NCBI GenBank assembly: GCA_004297635.1
Contig: SCUQ01000219.1
Coordinates: 1 to 7,031 of the forward strand
DNA: 7,031 bases
Origin: Rhizorhabdus sp.
Lineage (GTDB): Bacteria; Pseudomonadota; Alphaproteobacteria; Sphingomonadales; Sphingomonadaceae
Reading direction: 5' to 3'
Positions 1 through 7,031 of the stretch are shown piece after piece (the stretch's first letter is position 1; each line of letters opens with the position of its first letter). The notes under the pieces were generated by a model. It was given only the letters and a program-made list of their open reading frames with translations. It was not told where the DNA came from and ran no database searches. A program made the translations under genes and the position numbers.

Positions 1-27
1 TCACCTGCGCGCCCAGCGCGCAGGTGA
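1..27. repeat. Perfect 11-bp inverted repeat at the left edge
   Basis: The arms TCACCTGCGCG (1-11) and CGCGCAGGTGA (17-27) are exact reverse complements around the 5-base loop CCCAG. The repeat lies inside the amidohydrolase coding region, just before the conserved VIKYMSTGG strand. It may extend left of the window. Its position in a gene makes a terminator role unlikely. It could be chance in GC-rich sequence, or mark a small rearrangement or sequence error. Confidence 0.85.
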
Positions 28-716
28 TCAAATATATGTCGACCGGTGGCGTCCTCTCCAACGTGTCGGGCGGCCTCGGCCGGGCGATGACCGACGAGGA
101 GATGAAGGCGATCATCGACACCGCCCACGGCCTGGGCCGCAAGGTGGCGACCCACAGCCATGGCGTGGCGGGAACCAAGGCCGCGCTCGAGGCGGGCGTC
201 GATACGGTCGATCATGGCAGCTTCCTCGACGATGAGGCGATCAGGCTGTTCAAGGCGAAGGGTGCCTGGCTGGTGCCGACGATGCTGGCGCCGAGGGCCG
301 CTGTCGAACAGGCGCGTGCCGGGCTGTTGCCGCCCGCGGTGATCCCCAAGGCGGAGGAGGCCGCCGCCGCGGCGATGGCGAGCCATGCGAAGGCGATTGC
401 TGCCGGGGTGAAGGTCGCCTTCGGCACCGACACCGGCGTCTCGAAGCATGGCGACAACGCCCGCGAGTTCGCCCTGCTGGTGCAGGCGGGGATGACCCCA
501 GCCGCCGCGCTCAGGACGGCGACGGTCAACGCCGCCGAGGCGCTGGGCCGCGCCGATCGGATCGGCACGATCGAGCCGGGCAAGGACGCCGACATCATCG
601 CCATCGCCGGCAGCCCTCTGGAGGATGTCCGCCGCATGGAGCATGTCGACTTCGTGATGCGGCGCGGCACTGTCGCCAAGGCCGGCGGCCACCGCGAGCC
701 CTTTCCCGAGAATTGA
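3..716 (+). CDS. Metal-dependent amidohydrolase (imidazolonepropionase / Xaa-Pro dipeptidase-like), 3' part
   Basis: C-terminal part of a TIM-barrel amidohydrolase, open to the left edge in this frame and ending at TGA 714-716. About 238 residues are visible; relatives are usually around 400-430, so the start and the strand-1 HxH motif lie outside. Seen directly: VIKYMSTGG, whose Lys (codon 30-32) matches the usually carboxylated bridging lysine; ATHSHG (His codons 153-155 and 159-161); VDHGSF (His codon 213-215); and FGTDTGV (Asp codon 429-431). These match the strand 4, 5, 6 and 8 metal ligands in order. The C-terminal EPGKDADIIAI segment is the typical small beta-sandwich domain. Relatives hydrolyse Xaa-Pro or other blocked dipeptides, imidazolonepropionate or organophosphates; the substrate here cannot be read from sequence. 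Many relatives are exported, but any signal peptide would lie upstream. The GTG at 24 is internal, not a start. The first residues (TCAPSA) fit the family poorly and may reflect a frame shift near 12-17. Confidence 0.9.
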   Translation, partial: TCAPSAQVIKYMSTGGVLSNVSGGLGRAMTDEEMKAIIDTAHGLGRKVATHSHGVAGTKAALEAGVDTVDHGSFLDDEAIRLFKAKGAWLVPTMLAPRAAVEQARAGLLPPAVIPKAEEAAAAAMASHAKAIAAGVKVAFGTDTGVSKHGDNAREFALLVQAGMTPAAALRTATVNAAEALGRADRIGTIEPGKDADIIAIAGSPLEDVRRMEHVDFVMRRGTVAKAGGHREPFPEN

Positions 717-731
717 AGGCGCGTCTTTCCC

Positions 732-754
732 GGCCGGTCCGCGATGGGCCGGCC
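732..754 (+). terminator. GC-rich hairpin after the amidohydrolase, possible terminator
   Basis: GGCCGGTCC (732-740) pairs with GGGCCGGCC (746-754) over a GCGAT loop, giving a 9-bp stem with one G-U pair when transcribed on the + strand. It begins 15 bases after the amidohydrolase stop, where an intrinsic terminator would be expected. The bases that follow are C-rich and there is no T run, so it is not a classic Rho-independent terminator. It may instead stabilise the 3' end or work with Rho. Confidence 0.45.
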
Positions 755-792
755 CCCGCCGGCGTTTATGGACCCAATCGCGCCCGGCGGCG

Positions 793-829
793 TTGTCCCG
801 GCAACCTTGGGGGGTGAATATAGTCATCG
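793..829 (+). promoter_or_regulatory. Weak candidate promoter and G-rich ribosome-site region before the kinase
   Basis: TTGTCC (793-798) and AATATA (817-822) are separated by 18 bases and loosely resemble a sigma-70 promoter. The short A/T-rich stretch 817-824 stands out from its surroundings. GGGGTGA (811-817) is the only Shine-Dalgarno-like sequence, but it ends 12 bases before the ATG at 830, farther than usual. The two readings conflict: if 817-822 is the -10 box, transcription would begin at about the start codon and the message would be leaderless. Both are inferences from a short sequence. Confidence 0.2.
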
Positions 830-3800
830 ATGCCTGACAGCATGTCCGCCGCCATAGCTTCACTCGACTGGAGCAGTACCCCGCTGGGCGACCGGGCATC
901 ATGGCCGCAATCGCTGCGCACCACCGTCGATATCATGGTCGCCTCGCGCTTCGCGATGTGCGCCTGCTGGGGCCCCGAGCTCACCTTGATCTACAACGAC
1001 GCCTATGCGCCGATCCTGGGGGCGCGGCATCCGCTCGCGCTCGGCAGGCCGCTGGCGCAGGCCTGGCCGGAAATATGGGGAGATATCGAGCCGCTGATAC
1101 AGCAGACGCTGGCAGGCGAATCGGTGTCGGTCGAGGACATGCATCTCGTCATGACCCGCCACGGCTATGAAGAGGATACATGGTGGAGCTTCGCCTATAA
1201 TCCGCTGCGCGACGACGATGGCGAGATCGTCGGTTTCCTCGACATATGTACCGACAGCACGGCCAAGGTCCTCAACGAGCGCCGGCTCGAAACCGAAAGC
1301 GCGCTGCTGCGCGAGAGCGAGAGCCGGCTGCGCGCCCTGATCAACGCGACGTCCGATGTGGTGTACCGGGTGAGCCCCGACTGGCAGGAGATGCGCCAGC
1401 TCGACGGAGTCGAACTTCTGGCCGATGCGGATGACCGAACGGTTCGCTGGATCGATGCGCTGGTACCGGAGGAGGCGCGGCCGATGGTCCTCGCCGAGAT
1501 CGAACGCGCGATCGCGACGCGCAGCGCCTTCGAACTGGAGCATCCGATCAGGCGGGCGGACGGCACGACCGGCTGGACCTGGTCCCGTGCCGTTCCCCTG
1601 TTGGACGAGCAGGGGGCGATCGTCGAATGGTTCGGCACGGCGAGCGACGTCACCGGGGAGCATGTGTCGCGCGCGGCGCTGGCCGCGAGCAAGGAGAAGC
1701 TCGAACTCGCCACCCGTGCGGCCAGGATGGGCCAGTTCGACTATTGGCCGCAAACGGGCAGGCTGGAATGGGATGACCGCTGCCGTGCGCTGTTCGGCCT
1801 GAGCCCGGGCGTCCCGGTCAGCTATGAAGGCGCCTTCGTCGCGGGCCTGCATCCCGATGATCGCCGGTCGGCGACAAGCGCGGTCGTCGCGGCGCTCGAT
1901 CCGGAAGGGTCACGTCTGTTCGATACCGAATATCGGACGATCGGCATCGAGGACGGCATCGAACGCCATATTCACGCGCAGGGCATCGCGATGTTCGACG
2001 GGGAGCTTCCCGTGCGCCTGATCGGCACCGTTCAGGACGTGACCGCCGACCGCCGCGCCCAGGCCACGCTGCGCGAGACCGAGGAGCGGCTGCGTCTGGC
2101 GGTTCGCGCCACCAATGACGCGATCTGGGACTGGGATCTGGTACGCGATCATGTCCAGTGGAACGATGCGCTGGAAACCGCTTATGGTCATCCCCTGGCG
2201 ACGGTCGAGCCGAGCGGCGCCTGGTGGATCGAGCATATCCATCCCGACGATCGTGCGCGCATCTATGCCAGCATCCACGCCGTGATCGACGGCAACGGCA
2301 ACGATTGGACCTCCGAATATCGTTTTCGCCGCGCGGACGGGCGCCATGCCGATATCAAGGACCGCGGCTATGTGATCCGCGATGCGGCCGGCGTCGCGAT
2401 CCGGATGGTCGGGGCGATGCTGGACCAGACCGATCGCAAGGAGGCCGAACGCGCCTTTCAGCAGGCGCAGGCGCGGCTGGAGGAAACGGTCGAGGAGCGC
2501 ACCCGCGAGCGCGACCAGATATGGCGGAGCACGCCCGATCTGCTGTGCGTCGCCACGTTGGACGGCTGGTTCCGCGAACTGAATCCCGCCTGGCAGGAAA
2601 CGCTGGGGTGGACCGAGCAGGAGCTCACCGCGCGATCCTTCCTGAGTCTCGTGCACGCGGAGGACATCGCCGCCACGCGTGCCGAACTGGCCAGGCTGCC
2701 GCGCGATGAAACGATCTTCGGTTTCGAGAGTCGCTACCGTGCCAAGAATGGCAATTATGTCTGGCTGAATTGGAACATGGTCTCGCGCGGCGGGCTGATC
2801 TATGCGGTGGTTCGCGACGTCACCCAGGCCCATGAACAGGCGCAGGCGCTCGCCCGGGCGGAGGAACAGCTCCGCCAGAGCCAGAAGATGGAGGCAGTAG
2901 GCCAGCTGACCGGCGGCATCGCCCATGATTTCAACAATATGCTGACCGGGGTGATCGGATCGCTCGAACTGCTTTCGCGGGCGATGGCCAGCGGCAAGAC
3001 CGAGCGGATCGGGCGCTATATCGATGCCGCCACCACCTCGGCGCAGCGCGCCGCCGGCCTGACGCAGCGCCTGCTCGCCTTCTCGCGGCGACAGTCGCTC
3101 GACGTCCGCGCGGTCGATGTGAACCAGGCCATAAGCGGGATGGAGGATATTCTCCGCCGGACTTTGGGCGAAGAGATCGCGCTCGACATACGCCTCGCTG
3201 CCGATGCCTGGAACGCGACGAGCGACGCCAATCAGCTGGAAAGCGCGCTGCTGAACCTCGCGATCAACGGCCGCGACGCGATGCCGCACGGCGGGCGGCT
3301 GGCGATCGAAAGCGGCAATATGCTGATCGGGGAGGACGGGAACCATGGTTTCGATCAGCTCGAGCCCGGCGAATATGTGGTGGTTCGTGTATCCGACACC
3401 GGCACGGGCATGTCCGAAGAGGTGATGGCCCGCGCGTTCGACCCGTTTTTCACGACCAAGCCGATCGGCCAGGGCACCGGCCTGGGCCTGTCGATGATCT
3501 ATGGCTTCATGCGGCAGATCGGCGGCCATGTGCAGCTGTCGTCCCGGCCGGGCGAGGGCAGCACCGTCAGCCTGTTCCTGCGCCGGCATCATGGCCGGCC
3601 CGACGACGCCGAGGCTCGGGCCGCCCCGCCGGAGCCGATCGGTCGCGGCGAATGCGTGATGGTGGTGGAGGACGATGTCGCGGTCCGTATGCTGGTCGTC
3701 GATGTGCTGGAAGGACTGGGATATGATGTGATCCAGGCCGCCGACGGGCGCGAGGCCGTGGCGATTCTGGAGACCGTTCCGCCGCTCAAGCTGCTTGTCA

Positions 3801-4027
3801 CCGATGTCGGCCTGCCCGGCGTCAACGGGCGGCAGGTGGCCGAGTTCGCGCGCGAGAAGCTGCCCGGCCTGAAAACGCTGTTCGTCACCGGCTATGCCGA
3901 GAATGCGGCCGTCCGCTCGACCTTCCTGGACGAGGGGATGGACATGATCACCAAGCCCTTCGCGATCGACGAACTGTCCATGAAGGCGTGCGCGATGATC
4001 GAGGGCGTTTCCCCGCGGCCGCTATGA
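830..4027 (+). CDS. Soluble hybrid sensor histidine kinase with multiple PAS domains and C-terminal receiver
   Basis: Complete 1,065-residue protein. Order by approximate residue: 5-145, a PAS-like sensor module typical of orphan hybrid kinases ([25 protein letters not shown]); PAS domains at 168-275, 290-404, 420-532 and 564-664, the middle two of PAS_3 type with HPDDR motifs; short coiled-coil linkers near 540-562 and 665-695; HisKA with GGIAHDFNN (phospho-acceptor His699); HATPase at 795-922 with the N box ([11 protein letters not shown], Asn813), DTGTGM (Asp856) and GQGTGLGL (880-887); and a receiver at 941-1060 with Glu947-Asp948-Asp949, phospho-acceptor Asp992, Thr1020 and Lys1042. No transmembrane segment or signal peptide is visible, so it should sense a cytoplasmic or diffusible signal. 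Phosphate would pass from ATP to His699 and then Asp992; there is no DNA-binding output domain, so a separate phosphotransferase or regulator is implied, or the receiver acts as a phosphate sink. ATG 830 is chosen because the family N-terminal motif follows closely; ATG 842 is an alternative. The ligand and partner are unknown. Confidence 0.95.
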   Translation: MPDSMSAAIASLDWSSTPLGDRASWPQSLRTTVDIMVASRFAMCACWGPELTLIYNDAYAPILGARHPLALGRPLAQAWPEIWGDIEPLIQQTLAGESVSVEDMHLVMTRHGYEEDTWWSFAYNPLRDDDGEIVGFLDICTDSTAKVLNERRLETESALLRESESRLRALINATSDVVYRVSPDWQEMRQLDGVELLADADDRTVRWIDALVPEEARPMVLAEIERAIATRSAFELEHPIRRADGTTGWTWSRAVPLLDEQGAIVEWFGTASDVTGEHVSRAALAASKEKLELATRAARMGQFDYWPQTGRLEWDDRCRALFGLSPGVPVSYEGAFVAGLHPDDRRSATSAVVAALDPEGSRLFDTEYRTIGIEDGIERHIHAQGIAMFDGELPVRLIGTVQDVTADRRAQATLRETEERLRLAVRATNDAIWDWDLVRDHVQWNDALETAYGHPLATVEPSGAWWIEHIHPDDRARIYASIHAVIDGNGNDWTSEYRFRRADGRHADIKDRGYVIRDAAGVAIRMVGAMLDQTDRKEAERAFQQAQARLEETVEERTRERDQIWRSTPDLLCVATLDGWFRELNPAWQETLGWTEQELTARSFLSLVHAEDIAATRAELARLPRDETIFGFESRYRAKNGNYVWLNWNMVSRGGLIYAVVRDVTQAHEQAQALARAEEQLRQSQKMEAVGQLTGGIAHDFNNMLTGVIGSLELLSRAMASGKTERIGRYIDAATTSAQRAAGLTQRLLAFSRRQSLDVRAVDVNQAISGMEDILRRTLGEEIALDIRLAADAWNATSDANQLESALLNLAINGRDAMPHGGRLAIESGNMLIGEDGNHGFDQLEPGEYVVVRVSDTGTGMSEEVMARAFDPFFTTKPIGQGTGLGLSMIYGFMRQIGGHVQLSSRPGEGSTVSLFLRRHHGRPDDAEARAAPPEPIGRGECVMVVEDDVAVRMLVVDVLEGLGYDVIQAADGREAVAILETVPPLKLLVTDVGLPGVNGRQVAEFAREKLPGLKTLFVTGYAENAAVRSTFLDEGMDMITKPFAIDELSMKACAMIEGVSPRPL

Positions 4028-4117
4028 CGGTCCCGCTCATTTCGGATACAGATGCGGCGCAGCTCGGCCGCGACGGCCATGGTTGTCGCGCACGGGGCGG
4101 CTTGCTACCCCGCTCCG

Positions 4118-7031
4118 GTGGCCTGGAACTTCTGGATCGATCGCGGCGGCACCTTCACCGATGTCGTGGCGCGCGCACCCGACGGCCGCATCGTCACCGC
4201 GAAGCTGCTGTCGGAGGATCCCGAGCGCTATGAGGATGCCGCGGTCGCCGCGATCCGGCGGCTGACCGGTTGCGCCACCGGCGCGCTGCCGCCGCTCGAC
4301 GTGCGGATCGGCACCACGGTCGCGACCAACGCATTGCTCGAACGCAAGGGCGAGCCGACCTGCCTCGCGATCACGCGCGGCTTCGGCGATGCGCTGACGA
4401 TCGGCTATCAGGAGCGTCCCGATCTGTTCGCGCGCGCCATCCGCCGGTCCGCGCCGGTCCATGGCCGCACGATCGAGATCGACGAGCGGGTGACTGCCGA
4501 GGGCGATGTGCTGGTACCGCTCGATCTTGGCGGGGCGCGCGCCGATCTGGCGGCCGCCTTCGCCGCAGGCTTCCGCGCGATCGCGATCGTGCTGATGCAC
4601 GGCTATCGCCATATGGAACATGAAGCGGCACTGGCGCGCCTAGCCCGCGATATCGGTTTCACCCAGATTTCGGTGAGTCACCGGGTCGCGCCGCTGATCA
4701 AGCTGATCGGACGCGGCGATACCAGTGTGGTCGATGCCTATCTGTCGCCGGTGCTGCACCGCTATGTCGAGCATTTCTCCCAGGCGCTGGGCGAGGGCAG
4801 CGCGCCGCTGTTCATGCAGTCGAACGGCGGGCTGATCGCGGGGGCGGGTTTCCAGGGAAAGGATGCGATCCTGTCCGGTCCGGCGGGTGGCATCGTCGGG
4901 ATGGCGCGCACCGCCGAGGCGGCCGGTTTCGGCCATGTGATCGGCTTCGACATGGGGGGCACCTCGACCGACGTCTCGCTCTATGCCGGGCACTATGAGC
5001 GGGAGAGCGAGACGCGCATCGCCGGCGCCCGGATCCGCGCGCCGATGATGAAGATCCACACGGTGGCGGCGGGCGGGGGATCGATCTGCCGCTTCGAGCA
5101 GGGCCGCTTCCGGGTCGGCCCGGAATCGGCGGGCGCCATACCCGGACCTGCCTGCTACCGGCGCGGCGGGCCGCTGACCGTCACCGACTGCAATGTGATG
5201 CTGGGCAAGATCCAGCCCGATCATTTCCCGCAGCTGTTCGGCGCCGATGGCGATCAGCCGATCGACCGGGAGGCGGTCGAGGCGCGCTTCGCCACGCTGA
5301 TCGAGGAAGCGGGCGGCGGCATGACGGCGCGACAGGCAGCCGAAGGCATGGTCGCCATTGCGGTTGCCAATATGGCGCATGCGATCAAGGCGGTGTCGAT
5401 CGGTGCCGGCCATGATCCGGCACGGTTCACCCTCGCCTGCTTCGGCGGGGCGGGCGGGCAGCATGCCTGCCTGGTCGCCGATGCGCTGTCGATCGACCGG
5501 GTGATGATCCACCCTCTGGCCGGCGTGCTGTCCGCCTATGGCATCGGCCTGGCCGACCGCAGCGTGATGCGCGAGCGCAGCGTGATGCTCGCGCTCGACG
5601 ATGCAGCGGCGATCGCGGCGGCGGTCGATGCGCTCTCGGCGGAGGCGCGGGGGGCGCTGCCCGATGCCGAAAGGATCGAGGCCAGCGCGCATATCCGCTA
5701 TGCCGCGAGCGACAGCGGAATCGCCGTGCCGGTGGGCGATGCGGCGGCGATGCGGGCCGCGTTCCTCGATGCGTTCGCGCAGCGTTTCGGCTTCGCCGGG
5801 CAGGGCGAGCCGCTGATCGACATGCTGCGCGTCGAGGCGATCATCGCCGGTGGCGACAGCGCCGGTGGCGCCGCGAGCCTGCCATGTCATTCCGCCGCCC
5901 CGGTCGCGACCGTCGCCTGCTGGATGGACGATGCTGCGCACAATGCACCGCTGTTCGACCGCGCGGGTCTGGCCGCCGGCTTCCTGATCGAGGGGCCGGC
6001 GCTGATCGTCGATCCCGTCGCGACCACCGTCGTCGAGCCGGGGTGGCGGGCGGAGGTCGACCGGCAGGGCAATCTGATCCTGACCCGCCACCTGCCCCGG
6101 GCGCGCAGCATGGCGGCGGGCACCGACGTCGATCCGGTGCGGCTGGAGATCTTCGCCGGGCTGTTCATGGCGATCGCGGAGGAGATGGGCGCCGCGCTGT
6201 GCCAGAGCGCCTCCTCGGTCAACATCCGCGAGCGGCTCGATTTCTCCTGCGCTCTGTTCGATGCGTCCGGCAATCTGATCGCCAATGCGCCGCACATCCC
6301 GGTCCATCTCGGTTCGATGGGAGAGAGCATCCGCACGGTGATCGCGCGACGCGGCCGGGCGGCGGACGGGCGCGGCATGAAGCCCGGTGACGTCTATGCA
6401 TTGAACGCCCCCTATCAGGGCGGCACCCACCTGCCCGATATCACGGTGATCATGCCGGTGTTCGTGGACGATGACGACGCGCCCGCCTTTTTCGTCGCGG
6501 CGCGCGGCCACCATGCCGATGTCGGCGGCATCAGCCCCGGATCGATGCCGTCGGTCAGCCGCAGCATTGATGAAGAAGGGGTGATCCTCGACAATGTGCT
6601 GGCGGTCGACCAGGGCCGCCTGTGCGAAGCCGAACTGCGCGAATTGCTGCGCAGCAATCGCTGGCCCGCGCGCAACCCCGACCAGAATATCGCGGACCTC
6701 AGCGCGCAGATCGCGGCGTGCACGCGCGGCGCCGAGGCGCTCCGGCGGCTGGCGCGCGATCAGGGGCGCGCGGTCGTCACCGCCTATATGGAACATGTCC
6801 AGGCCAATGCCGAAGCGGCGGTGCGCGCGCAGACCGGCAGTCTGCGCGACGGGGCACATGTCGTCGAACTCGACAATGGCGCGCGGATCGCCGTCGCCGT
6901 CCGCGTCGATCATGCTGCGCACAATCTGACGATCGACTTCGCCGGGACCAGCCCGCAATTGCCCGGCAATTTCAACGCGCCGCTGTCGGTGGTGCGCGCC
7001 GCCGTCCTCTATGTGATGCGCCTGCTGGTCG
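4118..7031 (+). CDS. ATP-dependent 5-oxoprolinase / hydantoinase (fused HyuA-HyuB, OPLAH-type), 5' part
   Basis: Open through the right edge; about 971 residues are visible of a family usually near 1,200, so roughly the last 230 are missing. From GTG 4118: the HyuA N-terminal domain (about 3-190) has the phosphate-binding motif DRGGTFTD (8-15) and [15 protein letters not shown]. The HyuA core (about 205-500) has [12 protein letters not shown] (Asp278), [29 protein letters not shown] and the FGGAGGQHA nucleotide-binding segment. HyuB begins near 672 ([20 protein letters not shown]) and includes [39 protein letters not shown] and [13 protein letters not shown]. Family members open 5-oxoproline to glutamate with ATP (EC 3.5.2.9) or hydrolyse hydantoin-type rings; the fused architecture favours 5-oxoprolinase, but the substrate is inferred. 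It is cytoplasmic. GTG 4118 is preferred because relatives begin right at the WxFWIDRGG motif; in-frame ATG 4079 and ATG 4052 would add 13 or 22 residues. None has a clear ribosome site. It follows the kinase closely in the same frame, suggesting co-transcription. No frame break is seen. Confidence 0.93.
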   Translation, partial: MAWNFWIDRGGTFTDVVARAPDGRIVTAKLLSEDPERYEDAAVAAIRRLTGCATGALPPLDVRIGTTVATNALLERKGEPTCLAITRGFGDALTIGYQERPDLFARAIRRSAPVHGRTIEIDERVTAEGDVLVPLDLGGARADLAAAFAAGFRAIAIVLMHGYRHMEHEAALARLARDIGFTQISVSHRVAPLIKLIGRGDTSVVDAYLSPVLHRYVEHFSQALGEGSAPLFMQSNGGLIAGAGFQGKDAILSGPAGGIVGMARTAEAAGFGHVIGFDMGGTSTDVSLYAGHYERESETRIAGARIRAPMMKIHTVAAGGGSICRFEQGRFRVGPESAGAIPGPACYRRGGPLTVTDCNVMLGKIQPDHFPQLFGADGDQPIDREAVEARFATLIEEAGGGMTARQAAEGMVAIAVANMAHAIKAVSIGAGHDPARFTLACFGGAGGQHACLVADALSIDRVMIHPLAGVLSAYGIGLADRSVMRERSVMLALDDAAAIAAAVDALSAEARGALPDAERIEASAHIRYAASDSGIAVPVGDAAAMRAAFLDAFAQRFGFAGQGEPLIDMLRVEAIIAGGDSAGGAASLPCHSAAPVATVACWMDDAAHNAPLFDRAGLAAGFLIEGPALIVDPVATTVVEPGWRAEVDRQGNLILTRHLPRARSMAAGTDVDPVRLEIFAGLFMAIAEEMGAALCQSASSVNIRERLDFSCALFDASGNLIANAPHIPVHLGSMGESIRTVIARRGRAADGRGMKPGDVYALNAPYQGGTHLPDITVIMPVFVDDDDAPAFFVAARGHHADVGGISPGSMPSVSRSIDEEGVILDNVLAVDQGRLCEAELRELLRSNRWPARNPDQNIADLSAQIAACTRGAEALRRLARDQGRAVVTAYMEHVQANAEAAVRAQTGSLRDGAHVVELDNGARIAVAVRVDHAAHNLTIDFAGTSPQLPGNFNAPLSVVRAAVLYVMRLLV

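Noticed and set aside
800..824. GGCAAC upstream of the kinase as a general-stress (EcfG-type) -35 box
   Set aside because: It departs from the GGAAC consensus, and no CGTT-like -10 element follows at 16-17 bases.
899..1852. A 317-codon open frame on the minus strand over the kinase sensor region
   Set aside because: The sense strand encodes clear PAS-like motifs; the antisense product has low-complexity Arg/Ala/Gly composition and no family features.
1910..3592. A 560-codon open frame on the minus strand inside the kinase
   Set aside because: Same reason: it is opposite intact PAS, HisKA and HATPase domains, has no recognisable motif, and fits the low stop frequency of antisense GC-rich coding DNA.
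4093..4112. Small hairpin CGGGG/CCCCG just before GTG 4118
   Set aside because: Only 5 base pairs with a 10-base loop, which is expected often by chance in GC-rich sequence, and there is no T run or known regulatory motif.
3988..4233. A small + strand open frame bridging the kinase end and the oxoprolinase start
   Set aside because: It overlaps the coding ends of both genes in another frame, has no ribosome site, and its Arg/Gly-rich product resembles no family I recognise.
4640..6958. A 772-codon open frame on the minus strand inside the oxoprolinase
   Set aside because: It lies wholly opposite a clearly conserved enzyme. Its translation is rich in Arg, Asp, His and Gly without any recognisable domain, which is typical of the mirror of GC-biased codons.

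Overview
The window is 7,031 bases of GC-rich, densely coding bacterial DNA, with all recognisable genes on the + strand. The codon choice (strong G/C third positions), short gaps and protein families suggest an alphaproteobacterium, most plausibly a sphingomonad. That placement is an impression from protein style, not a computed assignment.

The layout is simple. (1) Positions 3-716 hold the C-terminal half of a metal-dependent amidohydrolase of the imidazolonepropionase/Xaa-Pro dipeptidase type, cut by the left edge. Its first bases form a perfect 11-bp inverted repeat and may contain a reading-frame problem. (2) Positions 717-829 are the only real intergenic gap. It has a strong GC hairpin that could end transcription of the amidohydrolase, and a G-rich stretch before the next start. 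(3) Positions 830-4027 encode a complete soluble hybrid sensor histidine kinase of 1,065 residues. It has an N-terminal PAS-like sensor module, four PAS domains, HisKA, HATPase and a C-terminal receiver domain, with every key catalytic residue present. (4) After a gap of at most 90 bases, in the same frame, comes a large ATP-dependent 5-oxoprolinase/hydantoinase with fused HyuA and HyuB halves. It runs off the right edge with about 970 residues visible.

The kinase and the oxoprolinase lie close enough to share a transcript. Both enzymes in the window act on amide-type substrates (probably Xaa-Pro peptides or related amides, and 5-oxoproline or a related cyclic amide). A role in amino-acid or peptide salvage, with the kinase as a possible sensor, is a reasonable but untested idea. 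I found no RNA gene, CRISPR array, insertion sequence, phage gene or defence system. Overall this is ordinary chromosomal sequence, and I see no clear sign of a new system.
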